A stretch of DNA of 64,000 nucleotides from Siphonodentalium dalli (lineage: Eukaryota > Mollusca > Scaphopoda > Gadilida > Siphonodentaliidae): positions 2,728,001 through 2,792,000 of the forward strand of contig CP136061.1 of the NCBI GenBank assembly GCA_032622095.1, given 5' to 3'. Each line of letters begins with the position of its first letter. The first letter of the stretch is position 1. Shown here one piece after another: positions 46,201 to 59,300 of the stretch. The position numbers and the translations under genes are program-made. Under the pieces are notes generated by a model. That model had not been told where the DNA came from. It did no database searches and saw nothing but the letters and a program-made list of their open reading frames with translations.

Positions 46201-49115
46201 GCATGCTGCTATTAGAGAACTTTATATATTCATCAATGTTCACTTCTGGTAATGTGTTTAGTCGTAGGTCATCTGATTCAGTATGCCAGCATGCTGTTAT
46301 TAGAGACTTTATAGAAGCCTCAATGTTCACGTCTGATTATGTGTTTAGTCGTAGACCATCTGATTCAGTATGCCAGCATGCTGTTAGTAGAGACCTCTAT
46401 ACAAGCCTCAATGTTCACTTTTGATTATGTGTTTAGTCGTTGGTCATCTGATTCAGTATGCCAGTATGCTGTTATTACATACATTAATATAATCCTCAAT
46501 GTTCACTTCTGGTTATGTGTTTAGTCGTAGGTCATCTGATTCAGTATGCCAGCATGCTGTTAGTAGAGACCTTTATATAAGCCTCAATGTTCACTTCTGA
46601 TTATGTGTTTAGTCGTAGACCATCTTCTTCAGTATGCCAGCATACTGTTATTAGAGACCTTTATATAAGTCTCAAAGTTCACTTCTGATAATGTGTTTAG
46701 GCGTAGGTCATCTGATTCAGTATGTCAGTATGCTGCTATTAGAGACCTTTGTATAAGCCTCAATGTTCACTTCTGATTATGTTTTTAGTCGTATGTCATC
46801 TGATTCAGTATGGCAGCATGCTGTTATTAGAGACCTTTATATAAGCCTCACTGTTCACTTCTGATTATGTGTTTAGTCGTAGGACATCTGATTCAGTATG
46901 CCAGCATACTGTTATTAGAGACCTTTATATAAGCCTCAATGTTCACGTCTGAGTATGTGTTTAGTCGTAGGTCATCTGATTCAGTATGCCAGAATGCTGT
47001 TATTAGAGACCTTTATATAATCCTCAATGTTCACTTCTGATTATGTGTTAGTCGTAGGTCATCTGATTCAGTGTGACAGCATGCTGTTATTAAAGACCTT
47101 TATATAAGCCTCAATGTTCACTTCTGAGTATGTGTTTAGTCGTATGTCATCTGATTCAGTATGCCAGCATGCTGTTATTAGATACCTTTATATAGGCCTC
47201 AGTGTTCACTTCTAATTATGTGTTTAGTCGTATGTCATCTGATTCAGTATGCCAGCATGCTGTTATTAGAGACCTTTATATAGGCCTCAGTGTTCACTTC
47301 TAATTATGTGTTTATTCGTAGGTCATCTGATTCGGTATGCCAGCATGCTGTTATTAGAGACCTTTATATAAGCCTCAATGTTTACTTCTGATTATGTGTT
47401 TAGTCGTAGGTCATCTGATTCAGTATGCCAGCACGCTGTTATTATATATCTTTATATACGCCTCAATGTTCACTTCTGATTATGTGTTTAGTCGTAGATC
47501 ATCTGAATCAGTATGTAAGCATGCTGCTATTAGAGCACTTTATATATTCATCAATGTTCACTTCTGGTAATGTGTTTAGTCGTAGGTCATCTGTAATAGA
47601 TACATTTATAGAAGCCTCAATGTTCACTTCTGATTATGTGTTTAATCTTAGACCATCTGATTCAGTTTGCCAGCATGCTGTTAGTAGAGACCTCTATATA
47701 AGCCTCAATGTTCACTTTTTATTATGTGTTTAGTCGTAGGTCATCTGATTCAGTATGCCAGCATGCTGTTAGTATAGACCTTTATATAAGCCTCAATGTT
47801 CACTTCTGATTATGTGTTTAGTCGTAGACCATCTGATTCAGTATGCCAGTATGCTGTTATTACAGACATTTATATAATCCTCAATGTTCACTTCTTGTTA
47901 TGTGTTTAGTCGTAGGTCATCTGATTCAGTATGCCAGCATGCTGTTAATAGATACCTTTATATAAGCCTCAATGTTCACTTCTAATTATGTGTTTAGTCG
48001 TAGACCATCTGATTCAGTATGTCAGTATGCTGCTATTAGAGACCTTTATATAAGTCTCAAAGTTCACTTATTATAGAGACCTTTATATAAGCCTCAATGT
48101 TCACTTCTGATAATGTGTTTAGCCGTAGACATCTGATTCAGTATGCCAGCATAGTGTTATTAGAGACCTTTATATAAGCCTCACTGTTCACTTCTGATAA
48201 TGTGTTTAGTCGTAGGATATCTGATTCAGTATGTCAGCATGCTGTTATTAGAGACCTTTATATAAGCCTCACTGTTCACTTCTGATTATGTGTTTAGTCG
48301 TATGTCATCAGATTCAGTGTGCCAGCATGCTGTTATTAGAGACCTTTATATAAGCCTCACTGTTCACTTCTGATTATGTGTTTAGTCGTATGTCATCTGA
48401 TTCAGTATTCCAGCATGCTGTTATTAGACACCTTTATATATGCCTCAATGTTCACTTCTGATTATGTGTTTAGTCGTAGGTCATCTGATTCAGTATGCCA
48501 GCATGCTGTTATTATATACCTTTATATAAGCCTCAATGTTCAGTTCTGATTATGTGTTTAGTCGTAGGTCGTCGGATTCAGTATGCCAGTATGCTGATAT
48601 TGGAGTCCTTTATATAAGCCTCAGTGTTCATTTCTGAATATGTGTTAGTCGTAGGTCATCTGATTCAGTATGTCAGCATGCTGTTATTATATACCTTTAT
48701 ATAAGCCTCAATGTTCACTTCTGATTATGTGTTTAGTCGTAGGTCGTCGGATTCAGTATGCCAGTATACTGTTATTAGAGTCCTTTATATAAGCCTCAAT
48801 GTTTACTTCTGATTATGTGTTAGTCGTAGGTCATCTGATTCAGTGTGACAGCATGCTGTTATTAGAGACCTTTATATAAGCCTCAATGTTCAATTCTGAT
48901 CATGTGCTTAGTCGTAATTCATCTGATTCCGTATGTCAGCATGCTGTTATTAGAGACCTTTATATAAGCCTAAATCTTCACTTTTGATTATGTGTTTAGT
49001 CGTGGGCCATCTGAGTCAGTATGACAACATGCTGTTATTAAAGACCTTTATATAAGCATCAATGTTCACTTCTGATTATGTGTTTAGTCGTAGGTCATCT
49101 GATTCAGTATGCCAG
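43300..49115. repeat. 3,003-bp higher-order duplication in 88-bp array
   Basis: Two adjacent copies, about 43,300-46,302 and 46,303-49,115. Markers at constant offset are AGACTTTATAGAAGCC (43301, 46304), ATCTTCTTCAG (43617, 46620), AGAGCACTTTATATATTC (44529, 47532) and TTCACTTATTATAGAGAC (45061, 48064). After a 1-bp deletion near 48,128 the offset becomes 3,002 (45896, 48898; 46111, 49113). An aberrant short monomer (TTCACTTATTATAGAG) is preserved in both copies. Confidence 0.88.
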
Positions 49116-50220
49116 CACGCTGTTATTATATATATTTATATACGCCTCAATGTTCACTTCTGATTATGTGTTTAGTCGTAGATCATCTGATTCAGTATGC
49201 CAGCATGCTGTTAGTAGAGACCTCTATATAAGCCTCAACGTTCACTTTTGATTATGTGTTTAGTCGTTGGTCATCCGATTCAGTATGCCAGTATGCTGTT
49301 ATTACAGACATTAATATAATCCTCGATGTTCACTTCTGAGTTTGTGTTTAGTCGTAGGTCATCTGATTCAGTATGCCAGCATACTGTTATTAGAGACCTT
49401 TATATAAGCCTGAATGTTCACTTCTCATTATGTGTTTAGTCGTAGGTCATCTGATTCAGTATCCCAGCATGCTGTTATTAGATACCTTTATATAAGCCTC
49501 GATGTTCACTTCTGAGTTTGTGTTTAGTCGTAGGTCATCTGATTCAGTATGCCAGCACGTTGTCATTATAGACCTTTATATAGGCCTCACAGTTCACTTC
49601 TGATTATGTGTTTAGTCGTAGGACATCTGATTCAGTATGCCAGCATGCGTTATTGGAGACCTTTAAATAAGCCTCAATGTTCACTTCTGATTATGTGTTT
49701 AGTCGTAGGTCGTCGGATTCAGTATGCCAGTATACTGTTATTAGAGTCCTTTATATAAGCCTCAATGTTTACTTCTGGTTATGTGTTAGTCGTAGGTCAT
49801 CTGATTCAGTGTGACAGCATGCTGTTATTAGAGACCTTTATATAAGCCGCAATGTTCACTTCTGATCATGTGCTTAGTCGTAATTCATCTGATTCCGTAT
49901 GTCAGCATGCTGTTATTAGAGACCTTTATATAAGCCTAAATCTTCACTTTTGATTATGTGTTTAGTCGTGGGCCATCTGATTCAGTATGACAACATGCTG
50001 TTATTAAAGACCTTTATATAAGCATCAATGTTCACTTCTGATTATGTGTTTAGTCGTAGGTCATCTGATTCAGTATGCCAGCACGCTGTTATTATATATA
50101 TTTATATACGCCTCAATGTTCACTTCTGATTATGTGTTTAGTCGTAGATCATCTGATTCAGTATGTAAGCATGCTGCTATTAGAGAACTTTATATATTCA
50201 TCAATGTTCACTTCTGGTAA
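48898..50220. repeat. 966-bp higher-order duplication in 88-bp array
   Basis: Markers GATCATGTGCTTAGTCG (48898 and 49864) and CAGCACGCTGTTATTATA (49113 and 50079) recur at 966 bp, about 11 monomers. This overlaps the end of the 3,003-bp duplication. Confidence 0.75.
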
Positions 50221-50399
50221 TGTGTTTAGTCGTAGGTCATCTGATTCAGTATGTTAGCATGCTGTTATTAGAGACCTTTATATTAGCCTCAATGTTCACT
50301 TCTGAGTATGTGTTTAGTCGTAGGTAATCTTATTCAGTATGCCAGCGTGCTATTATTATAGACCTTTATATAAGTCTCAATGTTCACTTCTGAGTATGT

Positions 50400-51540
50400 G
50401 TTTAGTCGTAGGTCATCTGATTCAGTATGCCAGCATGCTGTTATTAGATACCTTTATATAAGCCTCAATGTTCACTTCTGATTATGTGTTTAGTCGTAGG
50501 TCATCTGATTCTGTATGCCAGCATGCTGTTATTAGAGACCTTTATATAAGCCTCAATGTTCACTTCTGATTATGTGTTTAGTCGTAGTTCATCTGATTCA
50601 GAATTCCAGCATGCTGTTATTAGAGACCTTTATATAAGCCTCAATGTTCACTTCTGATTATGTGTTTAGTCGTTGGTCATCTGATTCAGTATGCCAGCAT
50701 GCTGTTATTAGAGACCTTTATATAAGCCTCAATGTTCACTTCTGATCATGTGTTTAGTCGTTGGTCATCTGATTCAGTATGCCAGGATGCTGTTATTAGA
50801 GACCTTTATATAAGCCTCAATGTTCACTTTTGATCATGTGTTTAGTCGTAGGTCATCTGATTCAGTATGCCAGGATGCTGTTATTAGAGACCTTTATATA
50901 AGCCTCAATGTTCACTTCTGATTATGTGTTTAGTCCTAGTTCATCTGATTCAGTATGCCAGCATGCTGGTATTAGAGACCTTTATATAAGCCTCAATGTT
51001 CACTTCTGATTATGTGTTTAGTCGTAGGTCATCTGATTCAGTATGCCAGCATGCTGTTATTAGAGACCTTTATATAAGCCTCAATGTTCACTTCTGATTA
51101 TGTGTTTAGTCGTAGGTCATCTGATTCAGTATGCCAGCATGCTGTTATTAGAGACCTTTATATAAGCCTCAAAGTTCACTTCTGATTATGTGTTTAGTCG
51201 TAGGTCATCTGATTCAGTATGCCAGCATGCTGTTATTAGAGACCTTTATATAAGCCTCACTGTTCACTTCTGATTATGTGTTTAGTCGTAGGTCAACTAA
51301 TTCAGTATGCTAGCATGCTGTTATTAGAGACCTTTATATAAGCCTCAATGTTCACTTCTGATTATCTGTTTAGTCGTAGGTCATCTGATTCAGTATGTCA
51401 GCATGCTGTTATTAGATACCTTTATATAAGCCTCAATGTTCACTTCTGATTATGTGTTTATTCGTAGGTCATCTGATTCAGTATGCCAGCATGCTGTTAT
51501 TAGAGACCTTTATATAAGCCTCAGTGTTCACTTCGTATTA
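50400..51540. repeat. Low-divergence stretch of 88-bp array
   Basis: About 13 consecutive monomers lie close to the consensus, with only one to three substitutions each. This contrasts with the more diverged copies before about 30 kb and suggests recent local homogenisation. Confidence 0.7.
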
Positions 51541-51893
51541 TTTGTTTAGTCGTGTGTCATCTGATTCAGTATGTCAGCATGCTGTTATTAGAGACCTTTA
51601 TGTAAGCCTCAATGTTCACTTCTGATTATGTGTTTAGTAGTAGGTCATCTGATTCAGTATGTCAGCATGCTGTTAGTAGAGACCTTTATATAAGCCTCAA
51701 TGTTCACTTCTGATTATGTGTTTAGTCGCACGGCATCTGGTTCAGTATGTCAGCATGCTGTTATTAGAGACCTTTATATAAGCCTCAATGTTCACTTCTG
51801 ATTATGTGTTTAGTCGTTGGTCATCTGATTCAGTATGTCAGCATGCTGTTATTAGAGACCTTTATATAAGCCTAAATGTTCACTTCTGATTAT

Positions 51894-53350
51894 GTGTTGG
51901 TCGTATGTCATCTGATTCAGTATGCCAGCATGCTGTTATTAGAGACCTTTATATAAGCCTCAATGTTCAATTCTGATTATGTGTTTAGTCGTTGGTCATC
52001 TGATTCAGTATGTCAGCATGCTGTTATTAGAGACCGTTATATAAGCTTCAATGTTCACTTCTGATTATGTGTTGGTCGTATGTCATCTGATTCAGTATGC
52101 CAGCATGCTGTTATTAGAGACCTTTATATAAGCCTCAATGTTCAATTCTGATTATGTGTTTAGTCGTTGGTCATCTGATTCAGTATGTCAGCATGCTGTT
52201 ATTAGAGACCGTTATATAAGCTTCAATGTTCACTTCTGATTATGTGTTGGTCGTATGTCATCTGATTCAGTATGCCAGCATGCTGTTATTAGAGACCTTT
52301 ATATAAGCCTCAATGTTCAATTCTGATTATGTGTTTAGTCGTTGGTCATCTGATTCAGTATGTCAGCATGCTGTTATTAGAGACATTTATATAAGCCTAA
52401 ATGTTCACTTCTGATTATGTGTTTAGTCGTAGGTCATCAGATTCAGTATTTCAGCATGCTGTTATTAGAGACCTTTGTATAAGCCTAAATGTTCACTTCT
52501 GATTATGTGTTAGTCGTAGGTCATCTGATTCAGTATGTCAGCATGCTGTTATTAGATACCTTTATATAAGCCTCAATGTTCAATTCTGATTATGTGTTGG
52601 TCGTATGTCATCTGATTCAGTATGCCAGCATGCTGTTATTAGAGACCTTTATATAAGCCTAAATGTTCACTTCTGATTATGTGTTTAGTAGTAGGTCATC
52701 TGATTCAGTATGTCAGCAAGCTGTTATTAGAGACCTTTATATAAGCCTCGATGTTCACTTCTGATTATGTGTTGGTCGTATGTCATCTGATTCAGTATGT
52801 CAGCATGCTGTTATTAGATACCTTTATATAAGCCTCAATGTTCAATTCTGATTATGTGTTTAGTCGTATGTCATCTGATTCAGTATGCCAGCATGCTGTT
52901 ATTAGAGACCTTTATATAAGCCTCAATGTTCAATTCTGATTATGTGTTTAGTCGTTGGTCATCTGATTCAGTATGTCAGCATGCTGTTATTAGAGACCGT
53001 TATATAAGCTTCAATGTTCACTTCTGATTATGTGTTGGTCGTATGTCATCTGATTCAGTATGCCAGCATGCTGTTATTAGAGACCTTTATATAAGCCTCA
53101 ATGTTCAATTCTGATTATGTGTTTAGTCGTTGGTCATCTGATTCAGTATGTCAGCATGCTGTTATTAGAGACCGTTATATAAGCTTCAATGTTCACTTCT
53201 GATTATGTGTTGGTCGTATGTCATCTGATTCAGTATGCCAGCATGCTGTTATTAGAGACCTTTATATAAGCCTCAATGTTCAATTCTGATTATGTGTTTA
53301 GTCGTTGGTCATCTGATTCAGTATGTCAGCATGCTGTTATTAGAGACATT
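51894..53350. repeat. 175-bp dimeric higher-order repeat in 88-bp array
   Basis: An 87-bp monomer with GTGTTGGTCGTATGTC alternates with an 88-bp monomer with GTTCAATTCTGATTATG and GTCGTTGGTC. The marker GTGTTGG occurs at 51894, 52069, 52244, 52594, 52769, 53032 and 53207. Steps are 175 or 350, with one step of 263 where a monomer was inserted. Confidence 0.9.
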
Positions 53351-53389
53351 TATATAAGCCTCAATGTTCACGTCTGATTATGTGTTTTA

Positions 53390-56300
53390 GTCGTAGGTCA
53401 TCTGATTCAGTATGCCAGCATGCTGTTATTAGAGACCTTTATATAAGCCCCAGTGTTCACTTCTGTTTATGTGTTTAGTCGTAGGTCATCTGATTCAGTA
53501 TGCCAGCATACTGTTATTAGAGACCTTTATATAAGCCTCAATGCTCACTTTTGATTATATGTTTAGTCGTATGTTATCTGATTCAGTATACCAGCATGTT
53601 TTTGTTAGAGACCTTTATATAAGCCTCAGTGTTCACTTCTGAGTATGTGTTTAGTCGTAGGTCATCTGATTCAGTATGCCAGCATGCTGTTATTAGATAC
53701 CTTTATATAAGCCTCAATGTTCACGTCTGATTATGTGTTTAGTCGTAGGTCATCTGATTCAGTATGCCAGCATGCTGTTATTAGATACCTTCATATAAGC
53801 CTCAATGTTCACTTCTGATTATGTGTTTAGTCGTAGGTCATCTGATTCAGTATGCCAGCATGCTGTTATTAGATACCTTTATATAAGCCTCAATGTTCAC
53901 TTCTGATTATGTGTTTAGTCGTAGGTCATCTGATTCAGTATGCCAGCACGCTGTTATTAGATACCTTTATATAAGCCTCAATGTTCACGTCTGATTATGT
54001 GTTTAGTCGTAGGTCCTCTGATTCAGTATGCCAGCATGCTGTTATTAGATACCTTTATATAAGCCTCAATGTTCACTTCTGATTATGTGTTTAGTCGTAG
54101 GTCATCTGATTCAGTATGCCAGCATGCTGTTATTAGATACCTTTATATAAGCCTCAATGTTCACGTCTGATTATGTGTTTAGTCGTAGGTCATCTGATTC
54201 AGTATGCCAGCATACTGTTATTAGAGACCTTTATGTAAGCCTCAATGTTCACTTCTGATTATGTGTTTAGTCGTAGGTCATCTGATTCAGTATGCCAGCA
54301 TGCTGTTATTAGAGACCTTTATATAAGCCTCAATGTTCACTTCTGATTTTGTGTTTAGTCGTTGGTCACCTGATTCAGTATGCCAGTATGCTGTTCTTAG
54401 AGGCGTTTACATAAGCCTCAATGTTCACTTCTGATTTTGTGTTTAGTCGTTGGTCATCTGATTCAGTATGCCAGCGTGCTGTTATTAGATACCTTTATAT
54501 AGGCCTCAATGTTCACTTCTGATTATGTGTTTAGTCGTAGATCATCTGATACAGTATGCCAGCATGCTGTTGTTAGAGACCGTTATACATGTATAAGCCT
54601 CAATGTTCACTTGTGATTATGTTTTTAGTCGTATGTCATCTGATTCAGTCTGTCAGCATGCTGTTATTAGAGACCTTTATATAAGCCTCAATGTTCACTT
54701 CTGATTATGTGTTTAGTCGTAGGTCATCTGATTCAGTATGCCAGCATACTGTTATTAGAGACCTTTATATAAGCCTCAATGTTCACTTCTAATTATGTGT
54801 TTAGTCGTAGGTCATCTGATTCAGTATGCCCGCGTGCTGTTATTATATACCTTTATATAAGCCTCAATGTTCACTTCTGATTATGTGTTTAGTCGTAGGT
54901 CATCTGATCCAGTATGCCAAGATGCTGATGTTAGAGACCTTTATATAAGCCTCAATGTTCACTTCACATTATGTGTTAAGTCGTAAGTCATCTGATTCAG
55001 TATGTCAGCATGCTGTTATTAGAGACCTTTATTTGAGCCTCACTGTTCATTTCTGATTATGTGTTTAGTCGTAGGTCATCTGATTCAGTATTCCAGCATG
55101 CTGTTGTTATAGACCGTAATACATGTATAAGCCTCAATGTTCACTTGTGATCATGTATTTAGTCGTAGGTCATCTGATTCAGTCTGACAGCATGCTGTTA
55201 TTAGAGACCTTTATATAAGCCTCAATGTTCACGTCTGATTATGTGTTTAGTCGTAGGTCATCTGATTCAGTATGTCCGCATACTGTTATTAGATACCGTT
55301 ATATAAGCCTCAATGTTCACTTCTGATTATGTGTTTTAGTCGAAGGTCAACTGATTCAGTATGTCAGTATGCTGCTATTAGAGACCGTTATACATGTATA
55401 AGCCTTAATGTTCACTTCTGATTATGTGTTTAGTCGTAGGTCAACTGATTCAGTATGCCAGCATGCTGTTATTAGATACCTTTATATACGCCTCAATGTT
55501 CACTTCTGATTATGTGTTTTAGTCGTTGGTCATCTGATTCAGTATGCCAGCCTACTGTTATTAGAGACCTTTATATAAGCCTCAATATTCACTTTTGATA
55601 ATGTGTTTAGTCGTATGTCATCTGATTCAGTATACCAGCATGCTTTTATTAGAGACCTTTATATAAGCCTCATTGTTCACTTCTGAGTATGTGTTTAGTC
55701 GTAGGTCATCTGATTCAGTATGCCAGCATGCTGTTATTAGATACCTTTATATAAGCCTCAATGTTCACTTCTGATTATGTGTTTAGTCGTAGGTCATCTG
55801 ATTCAGTATGCCAGCATGCTGTTATTAGATACCTTTATATAAGCCTCAATCTTCACGTCTGATTATGTGTTTAGTCGTAGGTCATCTGATTCAGTATGCC
55901 AGCATACTGTTATTAGAGACCTTTATATAAGCCTCAATGTTCACTTCTGATTATGTGTTTAGTCGTAGGTCATCTGATTCAGTATGCCAGCATGCTGTTA
56001 TTAGATACCTTTATATAAGCCTCAATGTTCACGTCTGATTATGTGTTTAGTCGTAGGTCATCTGATTCAGTATGCCAGCATGCTGTTATTAGATACCTTC
56101 ATATAAGCCTCAATGTTCACTTCTGATTATGTGTTTAGTCGTAGGTCATCTGATTCAGTATGCCAGCATGCTGTTATTAGATACCTTTATATAAGACTCA
56201 ATGTTCACTTCTGATTATGTGTTTAGTCGTAGGTCATCTGATTCAGTATGCCAGCATGCTGTTATTAGAGACCTTTATATAAGCCTCAATGTTCACTTCT

Positions 56301-59300
56301 GATTTTGTGTTTAGTCGTAGGTCATCTGATTCAGTATGCCAGCATGCTGTTATTATATACCTTTATTTGAGCCTCACTGTTCATTTCTGATTATGTGTTT
56401 AGTCGTAGGTCATCTGATTCAGTATGCCAGCATACTGTTATTAGAGACCTTTATATAAGCCTCAATGCTCACTTTTGATTATATGTTTAGTCATATGTCA
56501 TCTGATTCAGTATACAAGCATGCTTTTATTAGAGACCTTTATATAAGCCTCAGTGTTCACTTCTGAGTATGTGATTAGTCGTAGGTCATCTGATTCAGTA
56601 TGCCAGCATGCTGTTATTAGATACCTTTATATAAGCCTCAATGTTCACTTCTGATTATGTGTTTAGTCGTAGGTCATCTGATTCAGTATGCCAGCCTGCT
56701 GTTATTAGATACCGTTATATAAGCGGCAATGTTCACGTCTGATTATGTGTTTAGTCGTAGGTCATCTGATTCAGTATGCCAGCATGTTGTTATTATAGAC
56801 CTTTATATAAGCCTCAATGTACACTCCTGATTATGTGTTTAGTTCGTAGGTCATCTGATTCAGTATGCCAGCATGCTGTTATTAGAGACCTTTATATAAG
56901 CCTCAATGTTCACTCCTGATTATGTGTTTAGTTCGTAGGTCATCTGATTCACTATGCCAGCATAGTGTTATTAGATACCTTTATATAAGCATCAATGTTC
57001 ACTCCTGATTATGTGTTTAGTTCGTAGGTCATCTGATTCAGTATGCCAGCATGCTGTTATTAGATACCTTTATATAAGCCTCAATGTTCACGTCTGATTA
57101 TGTGTTTAGTCGTAGGTCCTCTGATTCAGTATGCCAGCATGCTGTTATTAGATACCTTTATATAAGCCTCAATGTTCACTTCTGATTATGTGTTTAGTCG
57201 TAGGTCATCTGATTCAGTATGCCAGCATGCTGTTATTAGATACCTTTATATAAGCCTCAATGTTCACGTCTGATTATGTGTTTAGTCGTAGGTCATCTGA
57301 TTCAGTATGCCAGCATACTGTTATTTGAGACCTTTATGTAAGCCTCAATGTTCACTTCTGATTATGTGTTTAGTCGTAGGTCATCTGATTCAGTATGCCA
57401 GCATGCTGTTATTAGAGACCTTTATATAAGCCTCAATGTTCACTTCTGATTTTGTGTTTAGTCGTTGGTCACCTGATTCAGTATCCCAGTATGCTGTTCT
57501 TAGAGACGTTTACATAAGCCTCAATGTTCACTTCTGATTTTGTGTTTAGTCGTTGGTCATCTGATTCAGTATGCCAGCGTGCTGTTATTAGATACCTTTA
57601 TATAGGCCTCAATGTTCACTTCTGATTATGTGTTTAGTCGTAGATCATCTGATACAGTATGCCAGCATGCTGTTGATAGAGACCGTTATACATGTATAAG
57701 CCTCAATGTTCACTTGTGATTATGTTTTTAGTCGTATGTCATCTGATTCAGTCTGTCAGCATGCTGTTATTAGAGACCTTTATATAAGCCTCAATGTTCA
57801 CTTCTGATTATGTGTTTAGTCGTAGGTCATCTGATTCAGTATGCCAGCATACTGTTATTAGAGACCTTTATATAAGCCTCAATGTTCACTTCTAATTATG
57901 TGTTTAGTCGTAGGTCATCTGATTCAGTATGCCCGCGTGCTGTTATTATATACCTTTATATAAGCCTCAATGTTCACTTCTGATTATGTGTTTAGTCGTA
58001 GGTCATCTGATCCAGTATGCCAATATGCTGATGTTAGAGACCTTTATATAAGCCTCAATGTTCACTTCACATTATGTGTTAAGTCGTAAGTCATCTGATT
58101 CAGTATGTCAGCATGCTGTTATTAGAGACCTTTATTTGAGCCTCACTGTTCATTTCTGATTATGTGTTTAGTCGTAGGTCATCTGATTCAGTATTCCAGC
58201 ATGCTGTTGTTATAGACCGTAATACATGTATAAGCCTCAATGTTCACTTGTGATCATGTATTTAGTCGTAGGTCATCTGATTCAGTCTGACAGCATGCTG
58301 TTATTAGAGACCTTTATATAAGCCTCAATGTTCACGTCTGATTATGTGTTTAGTCGTAGGTCATCTGATTCAGTATGTCCGCATACTGTTATTAGATACC
58401 GTTATATAAGCCTCAATGTTCACTTCTGATTATGTGTTTTAGTCGAAGGTCAACTGATTCAGTATGTCAGTATGCTGCTATTAGAGACCGTTATACATGT
58501 ATAAGCCTTAATGTTCACTTCTGATTATGTGTTTAGTCGTAGGTCAACTGATTCAGTATGCCAGCATGCTGTTATTAGATACCTTTATATAAGCCTCAAT
58601 GTTCACTTCTGATTATGTGTTTTAGTCGTTGGTCATCTGATTCAGTATGCCAGCCTACTGTTATTAGAGACCTTTATATAAGCCTCAATACTCACTTTTG
58701 ATTATGTGTTTAGTCGTATGTCATCTGATTCAGTATACCAGCATGCTTTTATTAGAGACCTTTATATAAGCCTCATTGTTCACTTCTGAGTATGTGTTTA
58801 GTCGTAGGTCATCTGATTAAGTATGCCAGCATGCTGTTATTAGATACCTTTATATAAGCCTCAATGTTCACGTCTGATTATGTGTTTAGTCGGAGGTCAT
58901 CTGATTCAGTATGCCAGCATGCTGTTATTAGATACCTTTATATAAGCCTCAATGTTCACGTCTGATTATGTGTTTAGTCGGAGGTCATCTGATTCAGTAT
59001 GCCAGCATGCTGTTATTAGATACCTTTATATAAGCCTCAATGTTCACGTCTGATTATGTGTTTTAGTCGTAGGTCATCTGATTCAGTATGCCAGCATGCT
59101 GTTATTAGAGACCTTTATATAAGCCCCAGTGTTCACTTCTGTTTATGTGTTTAGTCGTAGGTCATCTGATTCAGTATGCCAGCATACTGTTATTAGAGAC
59201 CTTTATATAAGCCTCAATGCTCACTTTTGATTATATGTTTAGTCGTATGTTATCTGATTCAGTATACCAGCATGTTTTTGTTAGAGACCTTTATATAAGC

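Noticed and set aside
27683-50257. Plus-strand ORFs of 60-107 codons with similar peptides
   Set aside because: They are translations of the 88-bp satellite. They begin and end with satellite variants and recur at higher-order repeat offsets.
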